DNA of 64,000 nucleotides from Arabidopsis thaliana (taxonomy: Eukaryota; Streptophyta; Magnoliopsida; Brassicales; Brassicaceae). The stretch lies in assembly GCF_000001735.4 (NCBI RefSeq), contig NC_003074.8, positions 8,308,101 to 8,372,100 of the forward strand, read 5' to 3'. The notes beneath the pieces were generated by a model, which saw only the letters and a list, made by a program, of their open reading frames with translations, did not search any database and was not told the DNA's origin. Position 1 is the stretch's first letter; each line of letters begins with the position of its first letter. Shown one piece after another: positions 12,238-25,420 of the stretch. A program made the position numbers and the translations under genes.

Positions 12238-13487
12238 TCATATGTGTGTAAGTTTATTTATTGTTTTCATTTGTATCAGTTACAGAAGCAAAATGGAGAA
12301 GTAGTCACTACTGCTAGTACATTGTCACATGTTAACAGTAATGTATGAACCGAGTTATATACTAACGTATAATTTTGTATACAAACGAGCTGAGTCTTTT
12401 AATTACATTTATGTTCATTTAAATTTATTGTATTTTTCACATCTCTATTTTATTTTTATTTTTTAAGCGCTAACAACTTTTTATTTAAGATTTTTTCCCC
12501 CCAATATACTCAAATGAACGAACTTTTAACAACTAATATTTTTCGAATATTTCAAAACAGTTTTTGGTATAAATTATTTTAAGACTTAAAAGATTCCAAC
12601 AATTTTAAATATAGAATCCTTTCAAATATATGACAAGTTTTAATTTAACCAATTTTATATTTGAGACTTTAATCTATATACAACAATCGCAAAAATAATT
12701 TGGATTGGAGAGTTCCATCTCTTTATCATTACTACTTGTTTTGTATATTTACAAAGATCACAATTTACTACAAATGTAGTCACATTTTTTTTACTTACCT
12801 CATCTTATTATCAACTTTCGTTTCATATTCTTTTTACAATTTGTCACATTTATTTATTATAACTCTTTGTTTTACATCTACTAACACACTAAATGTTTGT
12901 CCCACATCATGTGAGAGATTAAATGTCATTTCTCTAGGACCTCTACATCACAATGCCATTGAAAATAATCATTAGAAGATTTTTTAATATTTTAAATAAT
13001 ATAAGAAAATATATATGAAGTTTAGTGTAACATAAAATATGGTTACAAAACTTATACTTTTTAAGTATACTGATCATGAAAAAAAACTCACATATTTTTC
13101 AAAATGGTTAATGAATGGTTTATAATATCCAAAAAATCATCTCCAAAAAATAGTTAAAGGATACAAAGATGAAATATCCTAAACTATAGGGAGCATTTTA
13201 TAAAATCCAGTAAACTCTATAGAAGGAAGAAACGTCAAACGTGAATTACAAAGTTGTTGTTTCCTCTGAATTTCTCAGAACTCTTCTTTGCTAAGGAAAA
13301 ATTAAATATCCATCCAACTGTGTGAATTAGATATTTTCTCTTATCTCTTCTCTTTGTTCGATCAAAAATTCAATTTTCCCGAGATTTTTGTTTCTCTCGA
13401 TCGATTCAACACCTAAAGATTGAAGCTTTTGCTCGTGGGTTATGTAAAGTTTCCACCTTTCGTCTTCTTTCTGATCTGTGAGCAAAA
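12238..13487. other. Spacer between PRAF gene and XBAT35
   Basis: Very AT-rich spacer containing the PRAF 3' UTR and the XBAT35 promoter and leader. An open frame at 12700-12975 lacks a recognisable domain and is compositionally like the surrounding spacer. Nothing else assignable. Confidence 0.45.
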
Positions 13488-16009
13488 ATGGGACAACAGC
13501 AATCAAAAGGGGAATTGCTGTATCAGCAAGTTAGTTATGGTAACTCTGAAGGAATTCGAGCTCTTCATCGAGATGGTGGAGACCTTGAGGTTGGTTTGTT
13601 CTCCATTTTTGTTTAATCAAATTTGTTTTGAATTGATTGAAATTAAGGGTTCAAATTGATTTTGTGTGTGTTTTTGGGATTGCAGTGGATGGATAGAGAA
13701 GGAAAAACTCCGTTGATCTTGGCTTGTATGAACTCCGAGCTATTTGATGTTGCTAAGACTTTGATTGAGTTGGGTTCTAATGTTAATGCTTATCGTCCTG
13801 GTATGTCAAAGATCTTAACTTTTCTTGTAATCCTAGCTTTGAGTAGCTGACTCAATGCTTAGTTAGGATCCGGTGATAATCATTGAAATGTAACAACTTG
13901 TTAAGTTGAAGTTAGTGGAATGTGTTTGGAGTTTGAGACATTGTTGATTCTGTTAGAGGTATTTTGAATCAGTTCTGTGATATTAGATGCTTTGGTTTTA
14001 GAGTGTGATTGAGCTAATGTGGTCATATGTGTTTCTCTTCAGGTCGTCATGCTGGGACTCCTCTGCACCATGCTGCAAAAAGAGGTCTTGAGAACACTGT
14101 TAAGTTACTTCTTTCTCACGGTGGTAAGTGTTTGTCTTCTCATACAACTCGATGAATGTGAGGTCAGTGAATACTTATGGTGTCTTTATCTCATATGGTG
14201 TAATCCCATTTTCTTGTAGCGAATCCACTTGTTCTTAATGATGATTGTCAGACACCACTTGAGGTCGCTAGAGTCAAAGGGTTTAGCAATGTTGTACGTG
14301 CAATTGAGGTATGTTTGTAATACCTGTTTGATCATTTATTCTAACAGACTTTTGAATGATATGACTACTTTGTGGATTAATAGTTTTTTTTTTATTGTGG
14401 ATTCTGTAGAAACACATCTGCTTGTTCTCGGGTTGGATGCGTGAATTTTACGGCCCTACCTTTCTCGACTTATTTGCTCCGCAGCTTCTTTCAAGAAGAG
14501 TGTGAGTATCCATCCATTAAACTTCACCATTATATTTCTTTTTTACTCGTTTCTTTCACTGAATCTGAGGAAAACATTTCTCTTCATGGCGTTGAATCTT
14601 CTTTAAACCTTACGATTTGCAGATGGGTAGTCATTGTACCTACTGGTTCAAGAAACCCTACAAAGCCTTTCAAGTTGGAGCTGGTTGTGTATGCTAGTCT
14701 GCAAGTATGATCATCATTAAACAATAATAAAATCATGACGTGTAACTTTTAATGCTTTTAAGCCTTGCATGTTTGGCTAATCTGTCTACAAAACTGATCT
14801 GATGTAATCAGGATGCACAGCCACGCACAGTGATGCCTTTGTGGAAAGCAAACTTGGAAGAACCAAAAGCGAAGCAGTCCGATACTTCAGTGATGATCGT
14901 TGATAACTCCACAAGTAATTTTCCCAGCACTTTTGTATGTTGTTGACATGCAACCTCTAGTTTTGTGGATGTTGATTGAATTTTATTCTGGTGGATAGTC
15001 CCAAGCCGCAGGATGAAGAAACGAAGGGTCTGCGCCTCCCACGGGAGACGTAGGCCTCAAGTAGTTAGGCGTAAGTCTACACTGTATAGTTGTTGACAAA
15101 CTATCCTTAGTTTCGTATAGTAATTTTTCTGCCTCCATATATAAGTTAACCAAGAAAGTATCTAAATTAATGTCTCTGTTTTATCTCTGCTCTTGCTTTA
15201 CTATTTTTTTGTTTCGGTGATGTAGAAGCATGTTAAGTTTTTCTAATCTTTCTTTCTTTCAGAAACACGTCTTAAATTCGCACCTTCGACTGAAGGTGAC
15301 AGCCAACAGCTAAAGTGGTTTTGTGATGCATGTAAAGGGATTCCACAGGTAATGTCATAAACAACATCCATTGGATTTCTTGTTTCTTTTCTTCCTTATT
15401 TGGTTCTAAGTATTGAAACTTGCTTGGAATATATGTATACAGCCGATGCATCCACCGGTCTTCCTCCAAGCACCACCATCTGCTCCACCACCACCATCAG
15501 AAGATGGACTAGCCATGGGAATGAACGCCTCACTTCACACTACTATGAGTGACCCATCAAATCTCAATCACCATTCCATCGGTCAAGCAAGTTCCTCATC
15601 CGGTCCAAGCTCATCAACTGCACCTCCCTCAGGAAAAGCAAGTGCCTTTGGATTCAATAGCCATGGAATTGGCATTGTGCTAGAATCTTCACCATCAGCT
15701 CCTCCATTGACAGATGATGATATAGCTACAGTAGACGATGGTCCAATTCATTACCCATCAATCGATTCAACACCAGTCGATCTCCCATCTGCTGCTTCTC
15801 TTCCAGCTTCAACAGAAGGTGAAAGGAAAGAAGACGGGAACACTGGAACGTGTGCGATATGTCTCGATGCTCCATCTGAAGCAGTCTGTGTCCCGTGTGG
15901 ACATGTCGCGGGATGTATGTCTTGCTTGAAGGAGATCAAATCCAAGAATTGGGGATGTCCCGTCTGTCGAGCCAAGATCGATCAGGTTATTAAGCTGTAC
16001 CGTGTCTGA
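13488..16009 (+). CDS. XBAT35: Ankyrin-repeat RING E3 ubiquitin ligase XBAT35
   Basis: Ten exons: 13488-13589, 13686-13800, 14043-14123, 14220-14308, 14410-14501, 14623-14704, 14812-14914, 14999-15070, 15263-15348 and 15443-16009, giving 462 aa. MGQQQSKGE suggests N-terminal lipid modification (Gly2). Ankyrin repeats follow (EGKTPLILACMN, GTPLHHAAKRGLENTVKLLL, CQTPLEVARVKGFSNVVRAI). A C-terminal C3HC4 RING begins CAICLDAPSEAVCVPCGH and ends CPVCRAKIDQVIKLYRV. Exon 8 is 72 nt, in frame, and encodes a basic cluster, RRMKKRR. From the literature, XBAT35 makes two splice forms with and without an NLS-bearing exon, targeting the ligase to the nucleus or to endomembranes, with a role in ethylene-dependent apical hook curvature. 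Exon 8 matches that cassette. I believe this is At3g23280. Confidence 0.95.
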
Positions 16010-18857
16010 AAACAGGTATCAACAACAACATGGGATTATCTATATCCTTCATTGAACTATTGAAACTATATCTCTCTATTTACACAGCTAAAATCAATAC
16101 CATGTTTTCTTTTTATCAAAAGCTAAAACAATATGTTTGTAATTTGGAACTTGATAAAAAACAGTTCCAGTATTTTGTATATATGTTTTTGGACAAAAGG
16201 AAGAATGTATCAATGTAAAGTGTGGTAATATATTCTGTATACAATATGCTTATTTATATTTGAATTGATAATATATTTTGTAATGAATCGTGGATTTGTT
16301 CCCAAAAGTAAGAACAGCATATTTAATCATTGTACGGAAAAAGTTGAATGGGTTAATAAACTGTTTGTGTTCTGATAAACTTTTCCGTTAATTACTCAAT
16401 TATCGTAGGCTTCTGGCTTCTTCTTTTACCATGCCTCCTTGCTCCAGTCCACACTCCACAATAAGCAATTATTTCCACAAATATAAATAGAAATAAAGAT
16501 GGATTTTTTTGGTTATATTTCGTTACATATGTAAATTTTGAGGATAAAACAAAGTTCTGTGTCATATCTATTCTTTTTTTTTTTCATTTTAATTAAAAAT
16601 TTGGCAGTATTGATTATTTGATTTATAGTTGTAATGGCATGTTTTAAAACCAAAATAGTATCTTATTAATATATGTTAAACTTTTTAAAAGGAAAAAAAA
16701 ATGTATGTAGAGGATTACAAATTCAATGGATATATTACTCCTTTTGTTTGGAAATTTGAATAAATTAGTAGGCTACAAGTATAAGATAAAGATATCCCCA
16801 CCACCAAATGTAGCATAAAGAGAAGCTTCATGTCATTGCTATTAATGGCAAATACTATAGACTACAAGTATTAAACACACAACAAACAAAGTATAGACTA
16901 TAGAATACAAGTCTAATAACTAATAAGTAATAACCCTCATATGTGAGAGATCGATAAACGGATTTCCATTCAATTAAGTGATCTTTTTTTTTTGTTAAGG
17001 AAAATCTAATGATCTTAACTTTATAATCTCAATAATTATATAAAAGAAGCAAACCATTTGAAATTTGGGTTTGATTTTTTGTTACAATTTGTATCGAATA
17101 TATAACAATCGATGGGTTTTATAAAAGTCAATTGAAAAGGTGGTTTGTACAATCTACCAGACTTCCACTGTTCCATACACTTAGGTATAGAAAACAATAA
17201 TTTTAAAATATATACATATATATATACTTTTAAAATATATATTCATGCTACATAGCCTACATTTAAATGTCAATATATATATATATGCTATATTTTTCTT
17301 TTTTCAAATAACATTAAAAATATATATAAATAAGATCTGATGGAAAAAAAAACATCTATTTTGTAAAAAATTATTCTGTTGCTAAATAAACACAATTTTA
17401 AGAGAAATTATACGCCTATTTTGTTTTTGTATAAGAGCGAAAAGTCCAAAAAACAAAAAACAAAAAACGAAAACCAAGTGAAAAAAATTCACATGGTCCA
17501 CAACGACATGAAATGGAACAGTTAGATTTGATTGATTGACTCAACATTTCTCCTTCTTTATTAAGTAACCATTCAAAAACACACTCCACTGGTCATCTTT
17601 TCCCTCTCTGTCCCCATGCAGTTTTGTACCTCTGCCACAAGTTACCCCTTGCCGCTAACTTCTTTCAGGGGTAATATCGTCTTTTCACTCCAGGTGTTGT
17701 CCACTCACACCAAGAACCAAAGCCATCGTCACTATATTCTCTCTGCCCAACCCTACTGTACTAGTCTCTCCTCTAATTTAGTTATATTGTTGATCACTCA
17801 CTAGATTTGTTTCCATCTTTCTCATTTAACGATAAATTACTGTATTTGTCTAGATTTTTATAGGAGTGTGGAAATGAGTCGTCAGCTTAAGTTAGTCTAG
17901 CTTTTTATGAGTTCCAAATATATGTTTTTAAGGGTCATACATAAAAAGTCTTCCGTTTTATCCTATAGTAGTTTCAAGCAAAAGAAATTGTAAAACATAT
18001 TTCAAAGAAAATGATTGTAAATCGATTACGTAAACGTAAGAGAATAGGGCCATGGCTCCTACCCATGTAACTAGGTCGGTTCCTTCTTCTCCGGTCCAAA
18101 ATATCAAGGAAATGGCGGAATCAAAATTTGTTTTAAAGAAAGCGGTGTTGACTGTTGACTAGAAAAGTTATGAGAATAAGTCCATTGCAAATTTTGTAGT
18201 GTGTTAAGTGATAATAACCAAAGAAAGGTAATCTAGGAGTGGTGATTCATTTAAAAAAAAATCTATGAGTGGTGAATAATTTCCATCTAAACTTAGGTCA
18301 AAGATCATTGATTTGCCACTATGCAAATAAACATTTTTAACAACTAAAGTAATTATACTAATTAATAAGATTTTATATCTTATATATATTTGTTACCATA
18401 TAACATTTTAACTGTTTTCGGTCAACAAAATAAGAAGTATAAATAAACAAATAACCTCATTCGCCCATAATATTAATAAATACCCCTTAATCTTCATCCG
18501 CCAAAAACCTATTCAAAGTCTTACACACAACAATAATGATTTTAAGAGATATACGTAACCTTAGTATTTAGCTTAGTGTTTAACTCAATCTCTATAGACT
18601 ATAGTAAAAACAAGCTTGCATTATTATTTGTTCCACTGTTATTAGTCAAGCGAAAACATAAATGAAAAGCAAAAAAAGAATATTTATATGACTCCATTCA
18701 ATTCACTCTTTTATAGCAATGACTACGATAGCCTCTCATCTTCTTTTTTCCTCTCCATCATCTTCTCTTATCAACTTTAGACTCACAAGCCTCCTCTCAT
18801 CTTCACCATAACCGAAAAACCAAACAAAAAATCCTTAGATAATCAGATCTTGATATT
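16010..18857. other. Long spacer between XBAT35 and LSH4
   Basis: About 2.8 kb of AT-rich DNA with several TA dinucleotide runs (for example 17212-17224 and 17273-17285). It holds the XBAT35 3' UTR at the left and presumably a large LSH4 promoter at the right. Developmental regulators such as ALOG genes often have long upstream regions. A 62-codon frame at 17616-17804 has no family features. Nothing else called. Confidence 0.4.
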
Positions 18858-19910
18858 ATGGATCATATCATCGGCTTTATGGGCACAACAAACATGTCAC
18901 ATAACACAAACCTTATGATCGCTGCCGCAGCCACTACCACTACGACCTCTTCGTCTTCCTCTTCGTCCTCCGGAGGCTCGGGGACTAACCAGCTAAGCAG
19001 GTACGAGAATCAGAAGAGAAGAGATTGGAACACTTTCGGACAGTATCTACGCAATCACCGTCCACCACTTTCTCTCTCCCGTTGCAGTGGTGCTCATGTT
19101 CTTGAATTCCTCAGGTACCTCGACCAATTCGGCAAGACTAAGGTATAACATATACACTTACATATGTGTCTATCTATCTCTTACATCAAAATACTCTTTT
19201 TGATAATTTTCCATTGATATAGAACCAAATGAATTGAAACCCTATGTCTAATTTGGTTCTTTGACCTAAAGGCTAAAACGTATTTTTGTTATATATAGTT
19301 GAGAATTGGATTCTTATTGATCTTCATTAATTAATATAATCTCACTTGGGCTCTATATCTTTCATATATTTTCATCTATCACCGACAAATAGTATTGCAA
19401 CATGATTCTGAATTTTGTTTATTTAAAAAGTTAACTCCATCGTTATTAGCAAATAAATAAAATATATTGTCTATGATTCTTACTGTGATGATGATATACT
19501 ATTGTTGTATATACTCAAAAATGTTTTTCATACATTACAAGCACATAATATCTATATAGATTGAAAATGCTGAAGTTAAAACGCCACTTTGATCTTTGTA
19601 TCTCTAGGTTCACACACACCTATGTCCGTTCTTCGGACACCCAAACCCACCAGCACCATGTGCCTGTCCACTCCGACAAGCGTGGGGTAGTCTGGACGCA
19701 CTCATTGGCCGTCTTAGAGCTGCTTTTGAAGAGAACGGTGGTTCACCAGAGACGAACCCTTTTGGTGCACGAGCCGTTCGACTCTACCTAAGGGAAGTAC
19801 GTGACTCGCAGGCTAAAGCACGTGGGATCAGCTATGAAAAAAAGAAGCGCAAGCGACCTCCTCCGCCACTACCACCGGCTCAGCCGGCGATTTCAAGTAG
19901 CCCTAATTAA
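18858..19910 (+). CDS. LSH4: ALOG-domain transcription factor LSH4
   Basis: Two exons, 18858-19142 and 19608-19910, giving 195 aa. The N-terminus is low complexity (Thr run, then eight Ser). The ALOG (DUF640) domain runs from about residue 47 ([20 protein letters not shown]) to about 178, with the inserted zinc-ribbon-like loop visible as [27 protein letters not shown] nuclear localisation signal follows, then a proline-rich tail. ALOG proteins are plant DNA-binding factors that derive from recombinase-like domains and act at organ boundaries. LSH4 (At3g23290) is expressed in boundary cells downstream of CUC genes according to the literature. The open frame of exon 1 would end one codon into the intron, so the two-exon model is needed for a complete ALOG domain. 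Confidence 0.94.
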
Positions 19911-21599
19911 CATTAAGTCATGAGTAAGATGTTTCAATGAACTACGTTTGTTTACAAATTTTTATCAATGACGAACATGCACGAGTTCTTTTAAAGTCAC
20001 ATGCCCTTTCCTAAACTTTTATTTGGCAAACCTAAAGAATTCTTATGTTGTATTAAATAAATTTGTAGTTCTTTCTGTTTGGCCTCACATAAGTATAGAT
20101 TAGTATATATTTTTAATATATACATGTAACATGTTAGACAAGTCATAAGTTTTATCTTATAGACTAGTAAAAGCACTAAACTAATGGCTTTGTTATTTAT
20201 TTGCAAAATTGAAAGATGGCAAACTTATGATTATGTTGGTTCATTTATCGCATGTATTTATAAAACATTATATAATATTACGTTTTCTCTAAGTGATTCA
20301 AGAGTTTATATTTAATACATTCTTGAATCATTTATCCAATTATTTCAAAGAACCTCTATCTCTATATATTGATCAAGTTAAACAAGTACTAATGTTTTGT
20401 AGGATACTAAATTTAGGGTTTTTCTTTGCTATTTACGGATCCCAATGCAAGACCGAATGTGAATTAGTTGTAATATAGTATTTAGTTTTTTTTTTTTTTT
20501 GTTGTCTTATACTACTTAAGATTATGATGTAAATTCTTCATAATTACCAGCCATTTTAGCAAATAAATCGTAAAGTTGAACTTATTTACAACTCCATACC
20601 ATTAGCATTAAAAAAAATTCCAAAATAATTCATTTTACTTTAAATTCTTAATTTAAATTGTCAATTACATTATCAAGCAAATTTAATCCAAACAAACTTA
20701 AGATCAATCCTTTAAAATTAGCATAAACGTATTTGTTAACAATATTTTAAAACAAAGTTTTTGTTTAAATAAATATTATTCTTACTAAACGTTTTTTGTT
20801 TAAATAAATAAATTCTGTATTTGAACTTATTTACAATTTCATGCTACTGGCATTAATTATATAGGAATGAAAATATTTAATTAAAGATTTAAATTTTCTA
20901 AATCCTTGCTTTTAGATTTATTATGTCATTACCTAAAAGACAAAAACTATTAATTTTTTAAATATTATTATTTATATTTTAAACTTTTTAAAATATTACT
21001 AATATTTAAACTTATAAAAAGTTTAATATATCAAAAAATCTTAACATCATTATATAATATATAGAGTTTCAAAAAATCTCAAATTTTTTTCAGTCATATT
21101 TTGTGATTCGAAATTTAAAAAATGAACATATATTAAACAATTGGCGAAAAATGTGTGAGTTCAACGTCCCACATCGATTAAAATATTTAGAGAATGATTT
21201 ATAAACATATCATAAATAAGATCAACATTAACAAAATAAATGAGTTTTTTTTTTGCGGGACGGGTTTGGCAGGACGTTACTTAATAACAATTGTAAACTA
21301 TAAAATAAAAATATTTTATAAATATAAACAATTTGCAAATTTTTATATATATTAACTTAAAAAAATAAATTGTTCCGCGGTATACCGCGGGTTACATTGA
21401 ATATTATTGTAGTTCGATAAGACATGACAAAAGAAGATTTGCAGAATCAAATGGTTGTTCGTGTCTTTTCATGCTCTCTGTGTACGCCTTCCTTTGTAGC
21501 GTCTTAATTTGGTAGGGAATTGGCAAATCATTCAGTTTCTTGTCCTTGTTACCAAAAAGTCTTTTCTTTCTTTGTTTATAAAAATATATGTATTATTGC

Positions 21600-22402
21600 T
21601 CCGGTAAATTCTTGATCTCATATATCTTAAAAGGTAAAACAGGTCAATCACTTTGATTTACTCTAAACAACAACTTGAACTCAATATTACCTTTTAATCT
21701 TGCTTAAAACCTTAATGTCAAATTCTCTTTTGATTTTTCGACTAATTTGATACATTGATGTTATCTAATTACTAACTTAAGCGTCAAATGTACACGATCA
21801 TAAGTCAGGGCCGGTCCTAAGCAACATTTATGTTATCTAGTTACTATTTTTTTTTTTCCATTTATCGTTTGAGCAAAGCTGACATGAAATGACAAATGAG
21901 ACGGTGAGAGCGTGTGATGCGGTCTGACCCGCTTTGGTCCACCAACCAATCTGCAGTGCACCTATGTAACGTTTCCCTTTTAAGTGTTGGTTCCAACATT
22001 CGTTAAATGATCATTATTGGTTAACAATTGTTGTTTATCGACATAAGTAGGAGTTTGGTTCTGAAAGTTGTCAAATTGTTGTCTTTTTTTTTTGGTCAAA
22101 TCAAATTGTTGCCTTAGTACTATAATTTCCATGTGAACTCGTATGTGTTTTGTTTCATTATTCATCATCGTAAATGTTGCATACGACCGGCTCTGACTAT
22201 TGATCGTGTACATTTGACGCTTAAGTTAGTAATTAGATAGCATCAATATATCAAGTTAGTCGAAAAATCAAAAGAATATTTGACAGTAAGGTTTTAAGCA
22301 AGATTAAAAGGTGATATTGAGCTGAAGTTGTTGTTTAGAGGAAATCAAAGTGATTAACCTGTTTACCTCTAAAGCTATATGAGATAAAGAATTAGGCAAC
22401 AA
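21600..22402. mobile_element. Inverted-repeat element, non-autonomous DNA transposon-like
   Basis: Two arms of about 210 bp, at about 21600-21820 and 22190-22402, are reverse complements with scattered mismatches. For example, left GGTCAATCACTTTGATTT matches right AAATCAAAGTGATTAACC, and left AAGCGTCAAATGTACACGAT matches right ATCGTGTACATTTGACGCTT. The unrelated centre is about 370 bp and has no transposase. Long arms of this kind are typical of non-autonomous Mutator-like or foldback elements. I could not find a clean target-site duplication, so the exact ends and superfamily are uncertain. Confidence 0.7.
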
Positions 22403-23640
22403 TCTTCCTTCTTTTTATCAAGTCAATAAATTTTTTATTATATAAAGCTTGGTTTTTAAAGTTTAGTAATTTATAAGATTGTGTCACATGTCAACTTTAG
22501 TGATCTCATATAATTTTGACATTGATAAACCAAAATATCTTTCTATTAATTTTAAAAATATAAAACATAATTATAAAAATTTATAATTTTAAACAATTTA
22601 AAAATGTAAACAAATATTTACAAGGAAACTATACTTATATATCATACGTAAAACAATTTAAAAAATGTAAAATGGATAATTATAAAGAAACAATCTGTAT
22701 TTTATTATATAAAAACAGAAATTATTATATCATTTACTTATTCTGACTTAAGTTTAAAAAGATTACTTTTTCCTTCAAAATTAAAAAGAGATTTAAGAAA
22801 TTATACAATTAATTAATAAAATACTACTATAATTAAGGTAATTATACAGTAAAGTATTAATCTTAGAAAAATGGTGAGGTAGCTGAGTATCTTTCGCAAC
22901 AGTTCTTCTAAGTAGTTAGCAATTTTTTTACCACAAACAAAACTAGTTGTGCCTAAAAAACATTTTTTTCTCCTCCGTTAGATCTTCAGTCCGATCTCTG
23001 CCATACCTGTACCTAGCTCAAGATGTGAGAGCCCATTTATTTACAGGCTTTAACCCATTTGTTTAACACAATTGCCGAATCAAATAACTATTGTTTTGTT
23101 TTGAGGTCGACTAAAACAAAGTAATTAGTGAGTTACAAAAATAACAGAACTGCACTAAACGACCATAATTTTAAATGGATTAAGTATATGAACTTTTTAG
23201 TTTACAGTATACACTAAATGACATAAATTTAGAAAGGACCCATGACTTGTAGTGGTGAGTCTATGTAACACAACTTGAAATTAAATTGGTATATAACATA
23301 CTGTTCACAGAATTTTTTTGAAGGCTATTCAAACTCTAACAACAACGACATTAAAGATGATATTGTTATGTTATATTAAACTATATATATTTCATCTTGG
23401 ATTCCATTTAACAAAAGACATGAGTTTAGAAGAAATAATATGAATTTCGAAGGAAGAACATCATATATCTTAATACAAGTTTATAGCCATTATGTTCATG
23501 AAGGGTGGATGAGTGAAACTCCATGGAATTTACAAAAATAAAAATTTCATCATTCTACCCTTAAAAGAAAATCTTGTGGATCTACCACTTTGAGAAAGTT
23601 AAACTGAAATTATAGGTATGTTTTGGTAGTCGTCTAAAAA

Positions 23641-23790
23641 ACTTGTCCATAATATGTTGTGGTCAATCAAAAGGTGGCCATTAAAATCTACCAAACATAT
23701 CATTTATGGACTAGTTCTTGGGGGTTTAGCTTTGATGGACAAATTTTAGTGAACAAGTGGTAATATACCAAAACATATTATGGACAAATT
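23641..23790. repeat. Small foldback repeat
   Basis: TTGTCCATAATATGTT near 23644 recurs in reverse complement as AACATATTATGGACAA near 23772, about 110 bp apart. A shorter TATGTTTTGGTA near 23617 also pairs with TACCAAAACATA near 23766. The overlapping inverted repeats suggest an old, small MITE-like remnant. Confidence 0.45.
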
Positions 23791-23913
23791 TTTGATGAAT
23801 TAACTAAAAAATACCAATTTTAGTACTATTTTGTAGAAATGGCAGGTCCATAAAATTTTAAAAGAGAAGATAGAATGAGTAAAATATCCTTAGAAAATCT
23901 AAGTCTAACAACA

Positions 23914-23986
23914 ACAAAAGTTTCTTAAACAACATCAAAGAAAATTTAGTACAAAAGTTTCTTAAACAACATCAAAGAAAATTTAG
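23914..23986 (+). repeat. 37-bp tandem duplication
   Basis: A 36-bp sequence beginning ACAAAAGTTTCTTAAACAAC occurs twice, at 23914-23949 and 23951-23986, with one base between. The copies are identical, so the duplication is recent. It lies in non-coding DNA. Confidence 0.9.
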
Positions 23987-25420
23987 AGCCCATGTTCTAG
24001 TGGTGATTGAGAATTGAAGAAAGGTTGAAAGGAACTAATCCATGTTTGGTCCACCCTCGAAACAAAAAAAATTATATTTGTGTGAGATGTCTGGGTTTGA
24101 GCCAAATACCTAAACATCTTATCTGGTAGTCACTAATATATGATCTGGTCGAAAAATAGTCCAAATTCAGAACAAACAGTGTAGTGGCCCTTTTGAAAAA
24201 AATGTACTTTAAAGCACTTCTTTTTTATCTGTGTTAATCGGACCAGCTAATAAGATTAATTTTAAAAAAAAACACAAATTATCATACGAATTTATTCGTG
24301 TGTTTTGCAATATATATTTTCGAAAACTTGAGGATACTTGGATCATATATAGAAGCATGACGACGAAAATAACACAATATGTACAATTTGATACAAGAAA
24401 ATGATAATAAAATTTACAAAACAATTTGCCAAATAACATGTTAGTTAGAGTATAGCACCCATCCAATTAAATAGCTTTTGCAAATGACATAAGTTTCTAA
24501 AATATCCACTTAATTAATTTTCTTTTCTTACGTTTTTTACATCCTAACTAACACTAGTATACTCAATTAATTTTTCGTAACATTGGTTACATACCTAACT
24601 AACTAGCTCTAGAAAATATATTAAAATCGGGACAAGTCAACCATTAGACATGTGTAAGCTGAACCAAATCGAGTCATTTATTTTCCCAGTAACCCACTCT
24701 CACCAAGACCAGAAAAAAAGCGTAGATCCAGAGGCGACAATATTCAAACACACAAAAAGTCATCAATATATATAAATAAATAAAAGAAAATACAATTCCT
24801 CTTCATATAATTCATATTTTCATGTTACGAAAACAAAAAAGATCACCGACACATAAAACTAAACCAAATATTTCAATGAAAAATTAATTAACGACTTTGA
24901 CGCTTTATTTCTCTTTCTCTCTTCACTCTCTCATTATATCTCTTTCGCTGCCGCTTTTGTTACTTTTTGTTCGTTCGAATCCCAATATAGACCAACGAAG
25001 AAGAAGACGAAGAAGCAGTCTCTCAAACTTCTTCTCCAGATCCGAATCTCACTCTCATTTCTCCGATCTCTCTATTTGAATGACCTACAATTTCGCATCT
25101 CTTTTGATCTTGATCTCTGTTTCTCTCCTTCTACTGGTAAGTGATTTCCTTAATCCGTTTCTCTGATTTTCTTATTCCTTCCTTTAACCTTGTATCTGAA
25201 GCTTCCTCCGGAACTAGGTTTACGATTTGTTTAATTTTGGAATTCGATATCGATATTTTGTTGTGCGTTAATTGTGTGTTTTTATCGTAGCTTTGTTTCT
25301 CTGTTTATCAGATCCATTGATAAGAAGCTTTTTAGATTGTTAATGGCATAAGCACGATATGTTTGTTTGTTTTGTAGAATCTCTTGTTTTGAGTAATCAC
25401 TAATATACACAACGGCGGCG

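Larger units (their letters stand above)
19911..25420. other. 5.5-kb repeat-rich spacer between LSH4 and the methyltransferase gene
   Basis: Mostly AT-rich non-coding DNA. It holds the inverted-repeat element at 21600-22402, a short foldback at 23641-23790 and a 37-bp tandem duplication at 23914-23986, each listed separately. The right end (about 24900-25420) is the methyltransferase 5' leader. A probable 5'-UTR intron runs from 25137 (GGTAAGTG) to 25377 (TTTGTAG). No protein-coding gene seen. Confidence 0.5.

Noticed and set aside
12700..12975. 91-codon frame in the PRAF-XBAT35 spacer
   Set aside because: Composition is that of AT-rich spacer and there is no domain or splice continuity.
17616..17804. 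62-codon plus-strand frame upstream of LSH4
   Set aside because: ATG-initiated but without family features; more likely chance in promoter DNA.
24209..24466. 85-codon minus-strand frame with hydrophobic residues
   Set aside because: The apparent hydrophobicity follows from AT-rich codons; no TATA or leader like those of the micropeptide genes.
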